DNA from: Lujinxingiaceae bacterium
GTDB taxonomy: Bacteria; Myxococcota_A; Bradymonadia; Bradymonadales; Bradymonadaceae
Direction: 5' to 3'
NCBI GenBank assembly: GCA_013697635.1
Contig: JACCWM010000164.1
Location: forward strand, 1 to 40,080
DNA: 40,080 bases
Shown piece by piece: positions 21,483-29,975 of the stretch. Within the stretch, counting starts at the first letter, position 1; every line of letters begins with the position of its first letter. The position numbers and the translations under genes were made by a program. The notes under the pieces are model-generated. The model was not told where the DNA came from. It worked only from the letters and a program-made list of their open reading frames with translations, and did no database searches.

Positions 21483-22015
21483 GCGCCGAGGACATCGACA
21501 AACTGCTACGCAGCTATCGCAAGACGCCGCTTAGAGCACACGACGCGTTGCCTCGAAATTTGGCCCATACGGGCCAGGATCTGGTCGAGCGGCTGCTGCC
21601 ACATCGCGCACCCATGTTGCTCGTCGACCGGCTGCTCGGCGTTGACCTGAGCGAGTCGCTAGCCTATGGGCAGCGCCTCATCGGGTCCGATCATCTGGGA
21701 ATTGCCGGCCATTTTCCTGGCTACCCGGTGCTGCCCGGCGCGATCCAGATCGAGATGCTGGGCCAGCTTGGCCTGTGCATGTTTCGCTTTCTTGAGGCTG
21801 GCGCGCTCGAATTAGCCGACGCGCTGCCCCCTTTGAACATCCGTGCGACCAAGATCCTCGGTGCGCACTTTTTAGCCGAGGTCGTGCCCGGAGACATGGT
21901 CGAGCTGGTCGCCCAATGCCTGGAGATGGACGACTTTCTGGCGACGAGCATCACCCAGGCACGGGTGGGCGAGCGTATTGTCTGTGTGATGGCGGGAGAA
22001 GTGGCCTTTGTTTAG
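21479..22015 (+). CDS. FabZ/FabA-like 3-hydroxyacyl-ACP dehydratase (hotdog fold)
   Basis: The 178-residue protein carries HRAPMLLVDRLLG and GHFPGYPVLPGAIQIEMLGQLG, the active-site His and Glu motifs of FabZ. It is longer than FabZ (about 150 residues) owing to an N-terminal helix of about 35 residues. The GTG start shares four bases (GTGA) with the oxoamine synthase stop and is preceded by GGGAAGGG, so it is translationally coupled. It would dehydrate the beta-hydroxyacyl chain for the Y-x6-K reductase, completing the reductive cycle. It is the last gene of the cluster. Confidence 0.85.
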   Translation: MSAEDIDKLLRSYRKTPLRAHDALPRNLAHTGQDLVERLLPHRAPMLLVDRLLGVDLSESLAYGQRLIGSDHLGIAGHFPGYPVLPGAIQIEMLGQLGLCMFRFLEAGALELADALPPLNIRATKILGAHFLAEVVPGDMVELVAQCLEMDDFLATSITQARVGERIVCVMAGEVAFV

Positions 22016-22115
22016 GCTTGGCCTTGTCAAATTTAGAGTCTTGGTTTCTTGTGCTACAATCCCAAACGTGTACCGTATTGAGGCGGATCAAAAACTCAAC
22101 TTTCCAAGGTAAGAT

Positions 22116-22625
22116 ATGTTCACTTTGCTTCGTTTTTCTCTCGCGTTTTTTCTGGTGCTGTCTCTGGCGGCTTGCGGTGATGACAAGGCCACGGAGCGTA
22201 CTCCATCGGACACGGCTCACTTCCAGTTGAAGGTGTCCGGGCCGAGTCTGGAGGGCGAGCGCACGGTGATAGTCCCCGTCGACCAGATTAGCGGTATCGC
22301 CTACGCCTCCAGCCTTCAATTGCTGTTCGTGCGAAAGGAAGACAGTGACTCGGAAGTCTATACGATGACGCTCTCTTTGGAAGGCCCGACGGTCGGTGAA
22401 CATGTCTTCGTCGCGAAAAAAGCGGATATGTCACTGGGGGGCTTCGACGACAAGAACGGCATGTCGCTTAGCATGAAGAGCGAGTCGGGCACGCTCACGC
22501 TGACCACTTACGACACCGATGGTGGTTGGGCGGCTGGCACCATCGATGCGGTATTGCGCCGCACCAACGCCAGCAGCACCGACGAGCTCTACACCGTCAA
22601 GGGCAGCTTCAAGCTCAAGCCCTGA
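22116..22625 (+). CDS. Small lipoprotein of unknown function
   Basis: The 169-residue protein has a lipoprotein signal peptide (LLRFSLAFFLVLSLAAC, lipobox LAAC). A region predicted to be mainly beta strand follows, rich in Ser/Thr/Leu, with alternating strands such as MSLSMKSESGTLTLTTYDTDGG. No family is recognised. AAGG precedes the ATG. A -10-like TACAAT lies near 22059 in the 100-base gap after the lipid cluster, so it is probably a separate transcription unit. It converges on the esterase with 16 bases between stops. Confidence 0.65.
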   Translation: MFTLLRFSLAFFLVLSLAACGDDKATERTPSDTAHFQLKVSGPSLEGERTVIVPVDQISGIAYASSLQLLFVRKEDSDSEVYTMTLSLEGPTVGEHVFVAKKADMSLGGFDDKNGMSLSMKSESGTLTLTTYDTDGGWAAGTIDAVLRRTNASSTDELYTVKGSFKLKP

Positions 22626-22641
22626 AGCTGGCGCCGAGCAG

Positions 22642-23703
22642 CTAGCGCCGGCCACGATGGCGAAAGAGAAAGTCCAGTACGTTGCCTGTGAAGTGCGCGG
22701 TCAGTGCCGGGATGTGGCTGCCGCCGCGAATGCGCCATAGCTCGACCGAGCTATCGTCGTCGCACGCGCTCCAGCGCTCGACCTCGGTTTCCTTGCCGAG
22801 GATTAGACTTGTCACATCGATGTTCTCGAGGCGCGTTGGGCTAGGCTCGCAGCCATTTCTCGTAGCCCAGCGGGCGACCACGTCTTCGGCGCCCGGGTAG
22901 CGATTTCCATAGAACATGCCGCCGCCGTAGAGCACAACGCTATCGAGGGTGCCGTGGATCTGCAAAACGCCCGTCTTGCCCGGTGCCGTGCAGTCGCTGG
23001 CCTTGTCATGCTCTGAGCCGGCCAGGCTTGCCAGCGCCGCGATGCGCGAGCCAAGCTCGCAGGCCAGCCGGTAGCTCATGAAGCCGCCGTTGGAGTGGCC
23101 GATGAGATAGATGCGCTCAGGATCGACGGCGAGGCGTTGCTCGGCCTCGTCGATCAGGGCCGTGAGGTAGGCCACGTCATCGACGCCGTTGTCGTTGTTG
23201 TCACAGCAGGCATCGGTCGCGTTCCAGAATCGGTTGCCCACCGAGTCGCGCAAGCCTTCGGGGGCGATGCCGATGTAGCCGTGGCTGGTGGTGTGAGCTT
23301 CGAGGCCCAGATAGGTGTTCGAGCCCGCCGCGTTCGATGAGTAGCCGTGGAGCATGATCACAAGAGGCCAACGCCGGGTCGTCTGGTAATCATCAGGCAA
23401 GAAAACCAGCGCCGGGCGCACGCCGCCGGGCGGCGTCGAAGCATTCCAGGGCGGTGCAAACTCAGGGTCGGCGTCGGCGTCGTTTTGCTGGTCGACATCC
23501 TCCAGAGCCGCGCCATCCTGCAAGTCGGCGCTGTCGGCCAGAGTGCTGTCCGGCTCGCTCGCATCCGGCGTCGTCTCGGAGACATCGGCCTCAGGCTGCG
23601 TCGCATCGAGCTTTGGTTGGGCCGTCTCACCGACCTGCGTGTCGCAGCCTGCAGCGCTTGCCAGAGCCATCAGGGCCACCAAAATTATCGCTTTTCGTCG
23701 CAT
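22642..23703 (-). CDS. Lipoprotein esterase, PHB-depolymerase/feruloyl-esterase-like
   Basis: The 353-residue protein has a signal with lipobox SAAGC and then an Asp/Glu-rich linker of about 75 residues. An alpha/beta-hydrolase domain follows: RPALVFLPDDY, RWPLVIMLHGYSSNAAGS (oxyanion region), nucleophile GHSNG in YLIGHSNGGFMSYRLAC, and C-terminal GGSHIPAL for the histidine. The Asp/Asn-rich CCDNNDNGVDD loop with paired cysteines is usual in secreted members of this esterase group. It is probably exposed on the envelope and hydrolyses an ester substrate that cannot be named. ATG 23703 is chosen because it places the signal peptide at the N-terminus. ATGs slightly upstream are possible. Confidence 0.75.
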   Translation of the reverse strand: MRRKAIILVALMALASAAGCDTQVGETAQPKLDATQPEADVSETTPDASEPDSTLADSADLQDGAALEDVDQQNDADADPEFAPPWNASTPPGGVRPALVFLPDDYQTTRRWPLVIMLHGYSSNAAGSNTYLGLEAHTTSHGYIGIAPEGLRDSVGNRFWNATDACCDNNDNGVDDVAYLTALIDEAEQRLAVDPERIYLIGHSNGGFMSYRLACELGSRIAALASLAGSEHDKASDCTAPGKTGVLQIHGTLDSVVLYGGGMFYGNRYPGAEDVVARWATRNGCEPSPTRLENIDVTSLILGKETEVERWSACDDDSSVELWRIRGGSHIPALTAHFTGNVLDFLFRHRGRR

Positions 23704-23920
23704 TTTTACGCACTCATCGAGTTCAACATTTTCCATTGGTCCACTGGTCGGCCAAATCGATCTCACTATGCGTTGCCAACCCTCAACAGGCAACCGTTTC
23801 GAATCGATTCGGGCATTACGTCGACGCTTGCCAGCCACCCAATCCTCTGCTTAGGTAGGGCCAATGATTTCGAGATAATTGGCCAATCTGACCCGACCCT
23901 GGCTGCAAGAGGAGCGTCCC

Positions 23921-26506
23921 ATGAGTTCGATCACCGTGGATGACATCGTCACAATCGACCAGAAGAACCCCGATGACTGGAATGCCTACGAGAAGATGAA
24001 GAGCATCACCAAAAGCGAGCCGGAGGGAACTCTGAGTCAGCTTCTGTGGCAGGCATTCAAAGGGGATCGACTCAACCTGGCAAGGTATCGCGGTGCCTGG
24101 CACGTGCTAGCCGAGCCCGCAAACGCCTACGACGGCGATGCCTTTTTGAAGCTTACCCACGCCATCGCCATCTGGGACGCCAAGCAGAGCTATCCAAGCT
24201 GGTCGGACTCCGACCTTCCTGGTTTCTCGAATTATCTCGACGCCTTGCTCAAGGCCAAGAGCGGCGACGACGCGTTTTTCCAGCGCCTCGCGGCCAACTG
24301 GACCACGCTGCCCTCTCCGCTGCGTGAGTCATTGGGTGCAAAGCTCGTCGGTCTGGGTTTTCTGGAAGCGAGCGTGTTGCCCGATGCATTGATCGAGACC
24401 CTCGCTGCTCGCTTTGTGCAGACCGAATACCCCTTCTGGGGGGAGGGCTTGCCCTGCTGGTCCGACGAGATCTGGCAGGCCGCCCTCTTGTCCGCGGCCC
24501 TCTCGCCGGCCGTAAGCACGATCAAGAGCGACAAGATCTTTGCCCAACTCGTCGAGGTTGCCGCACCGGCCGGGGTCGCGATCTTGGCGTGCAAGATGGC
24601 GATGACGACCGATAAACGTCTTCCGGCCATCGAAACCATCGGCCAACGCGGCGAGTCGGTGATCCCCGCTCTTGAGCTAGCGCTCGGCGAACTGGAGGAT
24701 TTTTCCGACAGCCGAGAGCATTACGCAGCGTTTCACCTCGTGTTGGGCTACTGCCGCGCCTGCCAGCTCGCAAACAAGACGCCCTCGGCTCACCTCGACG
24801 CAAAGATTGCCGGCTTTGCCAGCGCCTTTCAACCCGGCTGGAGCGGAGGCAATTTTCGTGAATGGCAAGCGCACATCCAATCGCTCGTCGCCCTCGTCCC
24901 CAAAGAGCGGCTGGGGCCGCTGATAGCCGCCGGTCCGAAGCTGCCCTGGCTGCTCATCGGCGCAGCACCTACCGACGAGGTCTGCCAGCGCACGGTCGAT
25001 ACACTGGTCACGATCACGAGCGATCCCTTCTACGGCTTCGACGTCCACCGCGACATCGGCCTGCACGCGCTTGGCACGGCCGTGGTGCCGGCCCTTTGCG
25101 CGGCGTTGGATCGTGGCGACGGGGGTTCACAGCGCGGCGCGATGATCGGTGTTTTGGGCGCGACGGCCGACGATCGCGCGGCGGCCACCCTCGTCGCCCT
25201 GCTCGACGAGAAGACCAAGGGCCTGCGCGAGGGGGCCAAGCATGCCCTGAGCGCCCTGTCGGTTCAGGCGGTCTGTGCTCATCTGGGCTCGGCGCTGAAC
25301 TCGCGCAAGAAGGACACGCGGCTGGCCGCAGCCGAGATCCTGCGCGCCATGGCGCCCGCGCGCGAGGCCTTCGAGCTCGCACAAACTCAGCTCGACAGCG
25401 AGAAACTCGCCGACATCCAGGTGATCTTGCAAGCGGTGCAACGGCCGGCCGATGAAATCAACGATGAAACGGCCGACGAGGGCATCACGTCCGAGCTTCG
25501 TGCCGAGATCTTCGTGGCCCTGCGCGACTCCAATGGCAAGGACTGGCCCAAATACGTCGCGCATGGCGAGGGAATCGTCGAGATATTCATCGCCACGCTG
25601 GCCGAGCGTTTTCAAGGCGAAATCGCCTACTTCAATGATGCCATCCAGTACCACCTCGCCGAGATGCTTGGCCACTTCGCCGATTCACCCACGGCCCGGC
25701 GTGCGCTGACGGACATACTCGGGGCCTTCCGCTCGGCTGCTGTGCAAGGCAACGTTGACATCTTCATCAAGCACGTGCCGAGCTTTCCCGCCGACCTCGC
25801 CGAGGCCGTGATCGCGGGGCGTATCCAACGGCCTGCCAACTTTGGCAAGCCCCCCTACTACGGCACGCCCCCCTACTACAGCAGCGCATTCACGGACCTA
25901 CATGCACTGTGCTGGCTCTTCCTCATGTATCCGGAGTTGGCCTGGGAGGCGGCCCTGAGCGGCCTCACGCACAGTGAAGAGAGCGTGCGAAACGTGTGCA
26001 TGGACTTCGTCCTACTCAGCAAAGAGAGAATCGACGTCAACACCCACGTGCTGCCCCTGCTCAAATCGCGCACCAAGGACATGCGCATCTCTGGCGCACG
26101 GTTTCTGGGTTCACTAGCATCGGCGGAGCACCTTCCCCTGCGCGAAGAGGCTTTGAAGCGTGAGAAAGTGCGTGAGGTGCGCGACTTGTTGCAGGACGCG
26201 ATCGTGCGCGTTCACGCCCAGGGCCTCGACGTCGCCGCCTTCGCCCAAGACCCTGACGGTGACGCACGCCTCGATGCCCGCCTCGCAGGTCTTGTGGCAC
26301 GCGAGCTGCCCACGGCCGTGGAAACGGCCTGGACCGGCTTAGGCGCGCTGCACTGGAAAAGCGGCGCCGCGCTCTCAGACGGCGCGCGACGCTGGTTTGT
26401 CAGCGAGGCCCTCAACGAGTCAGCCAACGAGCAGGGCGTCAAAGTGCGCGAAGTTCGCGCGCGCCTCGTCGACCAGGACTGCCACGCCTTGTGCGACAAC
26501 AATTGA
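23921..26506 (+). CDS. HEAT-repeat N-terminal part of a DUF4132 (MolR-like) protein
   Basis: The 861-residue protein begins MSSITVDDIVTIDQKN after AGGAG. It is all-helical, with HEAT-like pairs in the middle ([65 protein letters not shown]) and again near 2.1 kb into the gene (ESVRNVCMDFVLLSK). It stops at TGA 26504-26506, although the following sequence in a shifted frame is the expected continuation of the family. DUF4132 proteins related to E. coli MolR/YehF have a HEAT region of this kind followed by the DUF4132 domain. Hence this is half of a larger protein, either naturally split or frameshifted. Confidence 0.65.
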   Translation: MSSITVDDIVTIDQKNPDDWNAYEKMKSITKSEPEGTLSQLLWQAFKGDRLNLARYRGAWHVLAEPANAYDGDAFLKLTHAIAIWDAKQSYPSWSDSDLPGFSNYLDALLKAKSGDDAFFQRLAANWTTLPSPLRESLGAKLVGLGFLEASVLPDALIETLAARFVQTEYPFWGEGLPCWSDEIWQAALLSAALSPAVSTIKSDKIFAQLVEVAAPAGVAILACKMAMTTDKRLPAIETIGQRGESVIPALELALGELEDFSDSREHYAAFHLVLGYCRACQLANKTPSAHLDAKIAGFASAFQPGWSGGNFREWQAHIQSLVALVPKERLGPLIAAGPKLPWLLIGAAPTDEVCQRTVDTLVTITSDPFYGFDVHRDIGLHALGTAVVPALCAALDRGDGGSQRGAMIGVLGATADDRAAATLVALLDEKTKGLREGAKHALSALSVQAVCAHLGSALNSRKKDTRLAAAEILRAMAPAREAFELAQTQLDSEKLADIQVILQAVQRPADEINDETADEGITSELRAEIFVALRDSNGKDWPKYVAHGEGIVEIFIATLAERFQGEIAYFNDAIQYHLAEMLGHFADSPTARRALTDILGAFRSAAVQGNVDIFIKHVPSFPADLAEAVIAGRIQRPANFGKPPYYGTPPYYSSAFTDLHALCWLFLMYPELAWEAALSGLTHSEESVRNVCMDFVLLSKERIDVNTHVLPLLKSRTKDMRISGARFLGSLASAEHLPLREEALKREKVREVRDLLQDAIVRVHAQGLDVAAFAQDPDGDARLDARLAGLVARELPTAVETAWTGLGALHWKSGAALSDGARRWFVSEALNESANEQGVKVREVRARLVDQDCHALCDNN

Positions 26507-27717
26507 TCCGGGTCGACGGCAAGGGCGAGCTCGGCTGGGCGCTCTACATGCAAGCGATCCTCGCAGGGCCTGCTCAAATCGAGGCCTTGGGTCGGCGTCT
26601 CGAGGAGTTTGCCTCCTCGCAAAGCTATGGCTGGAGCGACTACGCCATCGACACGCTCGTGCGCACCCAATCCGACCAGGCCGCGCGCATCATGGACGAC
26701 TGGACCCACCGCACGCGTCGCGACGCCTTGCGCCACCGCGCGCGCGACGGCGTGCGCGCCATCGCCCAGGCCCGACAGATCACGGTCGAAGAGCTCATCG
26801 AGGCCTCCCTTGGCAACCTCGGCTTCGATCGCTCTGGGGCGCGCGTCTTCGACTACGGCCCGCGCACGATCGTCGTGCAGCTGGGCGCCGACGGCGAACT
26901 CAGCTTTTGCGACGCCGATGGCGCAGCGCTCAAGGCCATGCCTGCGGCCCGAAAAGACGACGACGCCGCGCGCGTCAAAGAGGCCCGTGAGAGCGTCAAG
27001 CAGCTCAAGACCGACCTCAAGCGCATTCGCCGCACTCAGATTCGCCGCCTCGAAGAGGCCATGATCGCTGCGCGTCGCTGGCTGCCTTCGGTGTGGCTTG
27101 AGCGCTTTGCCGACAATCCCGTGATGCGAACGCTGGCCTCGGGGCTGGTCTGGAGCATCTGCGACGCGCAAAGCGGCGAGCTGTTGCGCTGCTTTCAGCT
27201 CGACGACGCGGCCGAGCCCTTCGGCGCCCAGCTTGAGCCCGTGAGCTTTGACGACGCCACACAGCGCATCGGCCTGCCCCATCCCATCGAGCTTGGCGAG
27301 GCGCGCACCATCTGGCTCGAGCTTTTGGCCGATGGCGAGCAGGTCCAAGCGTTTCGACAGCTCGAGCGACCGATCTTCGATAAGGGCCGCATTGAAAATC
27401 TCGACGCCTACCTCGTCAAGCTCGATCAGGTCGAACCGGCGACCTTCCTCGGCCGGCTCAACCGCCTGGGCTACGAGCTTGGCCCCCGCGAGGACGCCGG
27501 CATGATCAACCAGAGCACGCGCAAGGTCGGCGACTGGGACATCACCGTCGCGCATACGGGCCTTGCGCCCGAGGCCCTGAGCTGGTCTGGAGATGGCATC
27601 GAGGTCCGCAGCATTTCAGCCGACCACGAGGGCAAGAACATCACGCTGGACCAACTGCCGAGCGCGCTCTACAGCGAGGTCTTCTTCGACATCGACGCGC
27701 TGATGCAAACGGTCTAG
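26491..27717 (+). CDS. DUF4132-domain C-terminal part (MolR-like), overlapping and out of frame with the HEAT part
   Basis: The 408-residue frame from GTG 26491 contains the DUF4132 signature: FDYGPRTIVVQL, ALKAMPAARKDDD, a coiled helix VKQLKTDLKRIRRTQIRRLE, RRWLPSVWLERF, LVWSI and LPHPIEL. The gene overlaps the HEAT frame by 16 bases. Relative to that frame it corresponds to a -1 shift around 26501-26503, where N-N-(stop) would become N-L-I-R. The upstream AGGA is about 12 bases from the GTG, so coupled re-initiation is possible but not ideal. No slippery heptamer is seen. The function is unknown: the family is linked to molybdate regulation only by name. Confidence 0.65.
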   Translation: MRQQLIRVDGKGELGWALYMQAILAGPAQIEALGRRLEEFASSQSYGWSDYAIDTLVRTQSDQAARIMDDWTHRTRRDALRHRARDGVRAIAQARQITVEELIEASLGNLGFDRSGARVFDYGPRTIVVQLGADGELSFCDADGAALKAMPAARKDDDAARVKEARESVKQLKTDLKRIRRTQIRRLEEAMIAARRWLPSVWLERFADNPVMRTLASGLVWSICDAQSGELLRCFQLDDAAEPFGAQLEPVSFDDATQRIGLPHPIELGEARTIWLELLADGEQVQAFRQLERPIFDKGRIENLDAYLVKLDQVEPATFLGRLNRLGYELGPREDAGMINQSTRKVGDWDITVAHTGLAPEALSWSGDGIEVRSISADHEGKNITLDQLPSALYSEVFFDIDALMQTV

Positions 27718-27774
27718 CGCAGCAGGAGGCCAGATCGTCACTCGGCGGATTGCGGCACGCGACGAGGAACTTGT

Positions 27775-27786
27775 CGGGTTAACCCG
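27775..27786. repeat. 12-bp perfect palindrome CGGGTTAACCCG
   Basis: This palindrome lies in the 116-base gap after the DUF4132 part and 48 bases before the next start. It could be an operator for the downstream gene. No other copy was noticed in the window. Confidence 0.35.
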
Positions 27787-27833
27787 TCTGGGAGAGCCCA
27801 CGGATTAACGTTGTTCGACCCCTTGCCAAGCCT

Positions 27834-28769
27834 ATGAAACTAGTCGACCACCTCCAGGAGCTCACCGTCGCCGAGCTCAAGCGACGCGCCGAGCTCATCA
27901 CCGAGCAGAAGCTCCCCACGCGCAAGGCCTCCCTCGTCGCGCTGATCGCAGATTACCTGCTCGGCGACGGGCTGGCCGAGCTCGTCGCCATGCTCGACGA
28001 CACCTACAAGACGCTCACCCCGCTGTGGTTGCTCTTCTACGAGCGCTCCTTACCCACGGAGCTGCGCGAGCCGCTCAAAGCGCTAGTCGAGCCGCCACCG
28101 CCCTACAAAATCAAGAGCCAGCAAGCGCTGCCCGCCACGATCGATGTCTCGATGACCACCCCAGCCACGCCGGTGCGCGCCTTCGCCTGGCCCAAAATAC
28201 TGCTCGAGTCCGGCTTTCTTGAGCCCGAGGGGCGCCGCTTCGTGCTCAGTGACAAGGGCAAGCGCACGCTCACACAGCCCACCCACGAGACGCTGCGCGC
28301 GCTGTGGACGAGCTGGAGCGAGCAAAGCGGCTTCGATGAGCTGCGCCGTGTCGAACAGGTCAAGGGCCAAAGAGCAAGCCTCGCCGAGGGCGTCGACCTG
28401 GACCTGCTCGTAAAGAGCCGCAAGGCCATCGTGCTTGCCCTGCTCGCTGCGCCTGCGCACAGCTGGATCAACTTCACGGACCTCTTCAACCATATGGTGA
28501 TCACCGGAGTGCGCCCCTCGATCGAGACCGAGTATCTGAATCTATATGTGGGCGATCGTCACTACGGCCAAATCGCAGGCTTCGGCGCCGACTGTGTGCT
28601 CGGGCAGAGCTACACCCAGTGCTTTTTATTCGAATACGCCGCCACCCTGGGTCTGGTCGATATAGCCTACACCGCTCCAAAGCTGACGCTGACCGATCGT
28701 AGCGACATGCTCTCGCACCCAACTTCGATCTCGTCGTCACCGGCCACCTCGACCCCGCGATCAGCCTGA
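27834..28769 (+). CDS. Hypothetical protein with SAP-like N-terminus; 3' end apparently frameshifted
   Basis: The 311-residue frame starts MKLVDHLQELTVAELKRRAE and LPTRKASLVALIADYLL, which resembles a SAP-type helix-turn-helix. A helical body of unknown family follows. The last 30 residues (SHPTSISSSPATSTPRSA) are low-complexity and unlike the rest. A shifted frame from about 28715 reads APNFDLVVTGHLDPAISL. The original frame after the stop reads VLGIFTSSTPAALRSGLL with normal composition. So the gene probably once ran to about 28930 and has been broken by small indels. It has no good ribosome site. It follows the split DUF4132 gene, suggesting a shared history of decay. Confidence 0.5.
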   Translation: MKLVDHLQELTVAELKRRAELITEQKLPTRKASLVALIADYLLGDGLAELVAMLDDTYKTLTPLWLLFYERSLPTELREPLKALVEPPPPYKIKSQQALPATIDVSMTTPATPVRAFAWPKILLESGFLEPEGRRFVLSDKGKRTLTQPTHETLRALWTSWSEQSGFDELRRVEQVKGQRASLAEGVDLDLLVKSRKAIVLALLAAPAHSWINFTDLFNHMVITGVRPSIETEYLNLYVGDRHYGQIAGFGADCVLGQSYTQCFLFEYAATLGLVDIAYTAPKLTLTDRSDMLSHPTSISSSPATSTPRSA

Positions 28770-28857
28770 TCCTCGGCCTGCTCGCCATAGCCTCGGGTTG
28801 CTTTAGCCGACTTCAAAGGCCGCGTCCTCGGCATTTTTACTTCGTCAACGCCCGCCG

Positions 28858-28878
28858 CCCTTCGAAGCGGCTTGCTCG
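28858..28878 (+). repeat. 21-bp direct repeat, copy 1
   Basis: It starts CCCTTCGAAG and ends GGCTTGCTCG, identical to 29953-29973. It lies in the broken 3' part of the preceding gene, 43 bases beyond the metallopeptidase stop codon. Confidence 0.75.
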
Positions 28879-28921
28879 AAGCCACGACGACGCTCGCCAA
28901 TCAAGGCCTGGCTTCCGTGGC

Positions 28922-29926
28922 TCATGGCCTTAACGGAGGGAAGCGCTTTCGTCGCTTTTTCTTGGGCTGCTGCTCGAGGCGTTCGCGCTGATCGTCGGCG
29001 CGGACCTGGCGCTTGGCGGCGGCCCGCACGTGCGCGAGGGGATGAGCCTTGTCGCGAACGTCTCGGCCTTCGATGGAGCGCAAGTGCTCGACGCGCTCGA
29101 GGTGGTCTTTGCGAAGATGCTTGAGGGCCCGGTGGAACCGAATTTTTGCGCTCACGGTGAGATTCTGGGAGACGTCTTCGGTGCAATTCAAAAGGGTTGC
29201 CGAGATGGCCAGGGCGTAGGCGTGGTCCTCCTGGTTGAGGTACGCGAGCTTCTTTACCTGTATGTAGGGCTGGCGGATCTGGCGTACGATGTCGCTGAGG
29301 CTCACGTCCTCATCGATGATGGGTTGGAAGGCGGCGTTGGTCGAGAACACACCGAAACCCATAAAGACGCTGCACAAGTCCGTGAGGGGCTCCTCCATCG
29401 TTGGTCCTCCCGGCGCATCATCTCCTGTGGCGCCGAGGATATAGTGGCCGAGCTCGTGGGCAAGTACGGTCACGAGTTCAGGCAAGTTTTCAGCGAGCGT
29501 GGGCCTGTAGCGAATGACTCCACGGCCCTCCCATCCGTCGGCGACGAAGGACGCCACCGTCGAGGTCTCGGATCCCGCCACCTTCTCGTAGGCGTCGTTT
29601 CGCTCCAGGTGACAGGGCCAACGCTCGATCCCCATCATGGCTTGAATGCGCTCGAAGACTTTTTCGGCCCGCTCCGGACCTTCCAGAATCGTCATATCGG
29701 CCTGGAAATCCGCCTCGCTTACGATCCGGGTATTGGAGAATGTCTCGTAGCCGCCTAGATTTGCAAGAAACCACCGATACCCCTCGAAGATCCAGTCCAC
29801 GGTCTCGTCAGGGACAGAACATCGCGAATAGCGTCGCCAGAGTCTGTGCCCTTTGCGAACGACAAGAGCAAGGAGAGTGAGGAGGAAGGCGACGATCGCG
29901 GCCTGAATTACCCAGTCATATTGCAT
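28922..29926 (-). CDS. Membrane-anchored HExxH metallopeptidase-like protein
   Basis: The 334-residue protein has one N-terminal membrane helix (residues 7-23). A zincin-type motif H157-E-L-G-H161 follows inside LVTVLAHELGHYILG. Acidic residues downstream in MEEPLTDLCSVFMGFG could supply the third zinc ligand. The last 40 residues are highly basic (KKKRRKRF). The domain probably faces the cytoplasm or periplasm next to the membrane. The family is not recognised precisely; it is not clearly M48 or FtsH. Translation initiation signals are weak. The gene is bracketed by a 21-bp direct repeat, so it may have inserted or been duplicated as a unit. Confidence 0.65.
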   Translation of the reverse strand: MQYDWVIQAAIVAFLLTLLALVVRKGHRLWRRYSRCSVPDETVDWIFEGYRWFLANLGGYETFSNTRIVSEADFQADMTILEGPERAEKVFERIQAMMGIERWPCHLERNDAYEKVAGSETSTVASFVADGWEGRGVIRYRPTLAENLPELVTVLAHELGHYILGATGDDAPGGPTMEEPLTDLCSVFMGFGVFSTNAAFQPIIDEDVSLSDIVRQIRQPYIQVKKLAYLNQEDHAYALAISATLLNCTEDVSQNLTVSAKIRFHRALKHLRKDHLERVEHLRSIEGRDVRDKAHPLAHVRAAAKRQVRADDQRERLEQQPKKKRRKRFPPLRP

Positions 29927-29952
29927 GGATTACGGCTCACTTGTTTGCTCCA

Positions 29953-29973
29953 CCCTTCGAAGCGGCTTGCTCG
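29953..29973 (+). repeat. 21-bp direct repeat, copy 2
   Basis: It is identical to 28858-28878 and lies between the metallopeptidase start (29926) and the stop of the repeat lipoprotein (29976). The two copies are 1095 bases apart, start to start. Read on the plus strand, both copies give the peptide LRSGLL in one frame. Confidence 0.75.
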
Positions 29974-29975
29974 CG

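Noticed and set aside
26485-26510. Programmed ribosomal frameshift in the DUF4132 gene
   Set aside because: The bases before the stop (GAC AAC AAT TGA) do not form an X-XXY-YYZ slippery heptamer, and no strong downstream structure is evident. An indel or separate start is simpler.
26212-27555. A 447-codon minus-strand frame opposite the DUF4132 part
   Set aside because: It is a compositional shadow: the plus-strand frame holds all the family motifs.
28858-29973. Attachment sites of an integrated phage or genomic island
   Set aside because: There is no integrase or tRNA gene nearby, and the bracketed segment is only one gene long.
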